Of a stretch of DNA of 50,120 nucleotides, positions 48,481-50,120 are shown piece by piece. Source of the DNA: Actibacterium naphthalenivorans (lineage in GTDB: Bacteria > Pseudomonadota > Alphaproteobacteria > Rhodobacterales > Rhodobacteraceae); NCBI RefSeq assembly GCF_014196965.1, contig NZ_JACIEQ010000009.1:1-50120 (forward strand). The letters run 5' to 3'. Position numbers and translations under genes: made by a program. Within the stretch, counting starts at the first letter, position 1; each line of letters starts with the position of its first letter. A model generated the notes under the pieces. That model was not told where the DNA came from. It saw nothing but the letters and a program-made list of their open reading frames with translations, and made no database searches.

Positions 48481-49679
48481 CAGCGACGCCCCCATGCCAT
48501 TTGGATTGTCTGCTCCAGCTCATCGGCAACGCTGTTCACGCTGGTCAAAGCCCGATCAATGGTCTTCCGAATGAGCTGGCTCGGGTCTACCTCATAGATG
48601 GTTTGCTGAGTCATGCCGGCGTCAGAAATGGCTGTCGACTTCAGCATCGGTTCAGTCATGACTTGGCCCGCAAGGATTGAACGTAGGTACCCGGCCATTT
48701 GCGTTTGTGGTCCGTCCGACGGCTCGTAGCGTGTGATCAGGAACTTTACGAAGTCCCAAGTGACATGTCGTCCAATCGCCTCTTCGACGGCTTTGACCGT
48801 TTCCGAAGCGAGTTTGAGGAACTGGCTCATCGAAGCGATGTCGAGCATGCCGGGGACGACCGTCACAAGTAAGCCCGTGGACGCTGCCAATGCTGTCAAT
48901 GTCAGGAAGCCCAACTGCGGAGGGCAATCGATCAGCACGATGTCATAGTCTGAGTCGACTTCCTCTAGCGCCAGAGCAAGACGCTCTGCAAAAATCGGCT
49001 GAACCCTGCGCGCAAGGGCATTCGCTGTCTCGGTTTCGTACTCGGACAACATCAAGCCAGCCGGGACCATGTCGAGCTTGTGGAAGTATGTTTTCTGGAT
49101 GACCTCCGAGAGCGGAACCTGATCATCGTATCTCAATGCGTCGTAGATTGTGCCGCCTTCGGCGAATTCGAGCTCAGGCCGGAAGCCGAAAAATGTCGTC
49201 AAACTGGCCTGCGGGTCGAGGTCCAGAACAAGCACGCGGTAGCCACGCAGGGCATACCTGTGTGCCAAATGGATTGTCGCTGTTGTCTTCGAGCTGCCGC
49301 CTTTGAAATTCACGACCGAAATGACCTGAAGACGGTCACCGTCTCGGCGGCCAGGTCTGTACGCGTCAGCATTTTTGCCTGTCCGCGCCAAAATGTTGCG
49401 GAGGTCGTCAACTTCTTCGGCCGTGTAGAACCTATGACCGCGACCGTCAGTGTGAACTTCTGGGAAGCTGCCATCTTTGTGGCGGTTGCGCAGGTTCGAC
49501 GTACTAACGCGCAGCAACTCGGCGACCTCGGTCGAGCTGAAGCGGCGCAAGGACTTGCGTTCTTCTGGCTCGAACGCAACTTTCATCTGCCGGTCAAGCG
49601 ACTCAGCAAGACTGTCTGCGAATGCTCCGATGTCAGAAGAGCCTATGCCTTGCGCGTAGCCCGTATTTCGATCATCCAT
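48480..49679 (-). CDS. repA: Plasmid partition ATPase RepA
   Basis: A 399-residue ParA-type ATPase with an N-terminal MerR-like DNA-binding region (FSSTEVAELLRVSTSNLRNRH), the deviant Walker A KGGSSKTT, then VLVLDLDPQASLTTFFG and IVLIDCPPQLGFLTLTALA. In repABC systems RepA drives partition and, with RepB, represses its own promoter. Start: ATG at 49679 (MDDRNTG); in-frame sequence to 49739 contains the operator repeats, so the shorter form is preferred. It is the first gene of the operon. Confidence 0.94.
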   Translation of the reverse strand: MDDRNTGYAQGIGSSDIGAFADSLAESLDRQMKVAFEPEERKSLRRFSSTEVAELLRVSTSNLRNRHKDGSFPEVHTDGRGHRFYTAEEVDDLRNILARTGKNADAYRPGRRDGDRLQVISVVNFKGGSSKTTATIHLAHRYALRGYRVLVLDLDPQASLTTFFGFRPELEFAEGGTIYDALRYDDQVPLSEVIQKTYFHKLDMVPAGLMLSEYETETANALARRVQPIFAERLALALEEVDSDYDIVLIDCPPQLGFLTLTALAASTGLLVTVVPGMLDIASMSQFLKLASETVKAVEEAIGRHVTWDFVKFLITRYEPSDGPQTQMAGYLRSILAGQVMTEPMLKSTAISDAGMTQQTIYEVDPSQLIRKTIDRALTSVNSVADELEQTIQMAWGRR

Positions 49680-49721
49680 GTTCTGCCGCCTCTCATGGCC
49701 TTTGCTAAGGCTCTTTGTCGT

Positions 49722-49762
49722 TCTGACGGTTAAAGCCACGTCTGACGCGTTTTGCCGTCAGA
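49722..49762 (-). promoter_or_regulatory. TCTGACG repeats upstream of repA, probable operator
   Basis: Three copies of TCTGACG lie 43-83 bases upstream of the repA start: direct at 49722-49728 and 49741-49747 (19 apart) and inverted at 49756-49762. The last two form TCTGACG-N8-CGTCAGA. A RepA operator is the simplest reading. Confidence 0.65.
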
Positions 49763-49819
49763 ATGGAAATGCCACGAACATCTGAGTCCGGCAAGAAGAA
49801 TCTAGATGTAGTGCAAAAG

Positions 49820-49828
49820 TTATCCACA
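49820..49828 (+). other. DnaA box
   Basis: TTATCCACA matches the strict bacterial DnaA-box consensus. It lies about 140 bases upstream of repA. A role in replication or in regulating repABC is possible. Confidence 0.6.
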
Positions 49829-49842
49829 GCACCAATTTGGCC

Positions 49843-49857
49843 GCGCGGGGCCCGCGC
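49843..49857. repeat. GC palindrome next to the DnaA box
   Basis: GCGCGGG-G-CCCGCGC is followed at once by TATATAA. A protein-binding site or part of a promoter is possible. Confidence 0.5.
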
Positions 49858-49862
49858 TATAT

Positions 49863-50120
49863 AACGCATTGATTCCTAACGATAAAGGCCGCGTCTGGCG
49901 AAGCCGATACCCTTCGAGATATTTTCTGCTCGCGCGAACTAACCCCAAGGCTTTGTTGGATATTTACGTGGTTTTCGTCCAGTTGAGGCGATGATTCTGT
50001 AAGATTTTGGCCGAGTGACAGGAGTTGTCGCGTTTAATTCCCGATTTCAATTGAAGCAGAAAGCTGAAACTGAAGCGCTGGAATTTCATCTTAGCGCTTC
50101 ACCAACGCGTCAAGATTCCT
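49863..50120. other. Right-edge region, no gene seen
   Basis: An AT-richer stretch upstream of the repABC control region. No open frame with a ribosome site was found, and no clear repeat. Confidence 0.4.

Noticed and set aside
1-50120. CRISPR arrays, tRNA and rRNA genes
   Set aside because: No regularly spaced repeats and no tRNA-like cloverleaf or rRNA signature was noticed on either strand.

Overview
The window looks like a plasmid of a marine or soil Rhodobacterales alphaproteobacterium (Roseobacter/Paracoccus type). The evidence is a complete repABC replication-partition operon, a VirD1/VirD2/VirC-type mobilisation module, high GC with strong C/G third positions, a LexA site of the alphaproteobacterial GTTC-N7-GTTC type, and a long run of accessory genes (DUF2493, Toprim, methyltransferase-helicase, DUF932, DUF6878, DUF6915, large ParB) that I associate with plasmids of that order. 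No tRNA, rRNA, CRISPR array or intact transposase was seen. All identifications come from reading the sequence; no database search was run.

Layout. 1-5.5 kb: mobilisation module. It has a coupling-protein gene broken at the left edge, a VirD2-like relaxase and a VirD1/MobC-like accessory protein (minus strand), a palindrome-rich probable oriT, then virC1 and a virC2-like gene (plus strand). 5.6-7.2 kb: a small unknown gene and a Fic protein with a double operator. 7.3-15.3 kb: a type I restriction-modification operon (RHH-like protein, hsdM, hsdS, hsdR) carrying an Abi_2/HEPN gene with a structured leader and an internally deleted GIY-YIG/DUF4357 remnant between hsdS and hsdR. 15.4-29.3 kb: plasmid backbone genes, nearly all on the minus strand, plus an Xre/RES toxin-antitoxin pair and a LexA-controlled small gene. 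29.5-31.8 kb: an unknown zinc-ribbon protein, ssb and an H-NS remnant. 31.8-42.4 kb: an electron-transfer and metal-transport module inserted in the H-NS gene. It has VIT1, a P-type ATPase, ApbE, a PepSY-flavodoxin reductase, DUF2271, two PepSY proteins, a ferric-reductase-like oxidoreductase and a QseBC-like two-component system. 42.5-46.1 kb: small unknown genes and a 722-residue ParB-like protein. 46.2-49.7 kb: repC, repB and repA on the minus strand, with a counter-transcribed RNA between repB and repC, two copies of a perfect palindrome (parS candidates) and an upstream control region with a DnaA box.

How it works together. RepABC and the ctRNA give low-copy replication and partition; the VirD/VirC proteins and oriT make the plasmid mobilisable, but no mating-pair genes are in view. 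The restriction system, HEPN protein, Fic protein and RES pair are defence or stability functions. The 32-42 kb module probably exports electrons through FMN-bearing periplasmic proteins under one response regulator, whose four 11-bp-phased TCAG repeats flank both operons.

The most unusual signal is a family of five related 5' leaders, with a sixth more distant one, in front of backbone genes. They share a nested stem-loop directly before the ribosome binding site, and base changes preserve pairing only in the transcript of the gene strand. This points to a repeated cis-acting RNA element used as a plasmid-wide control signal.
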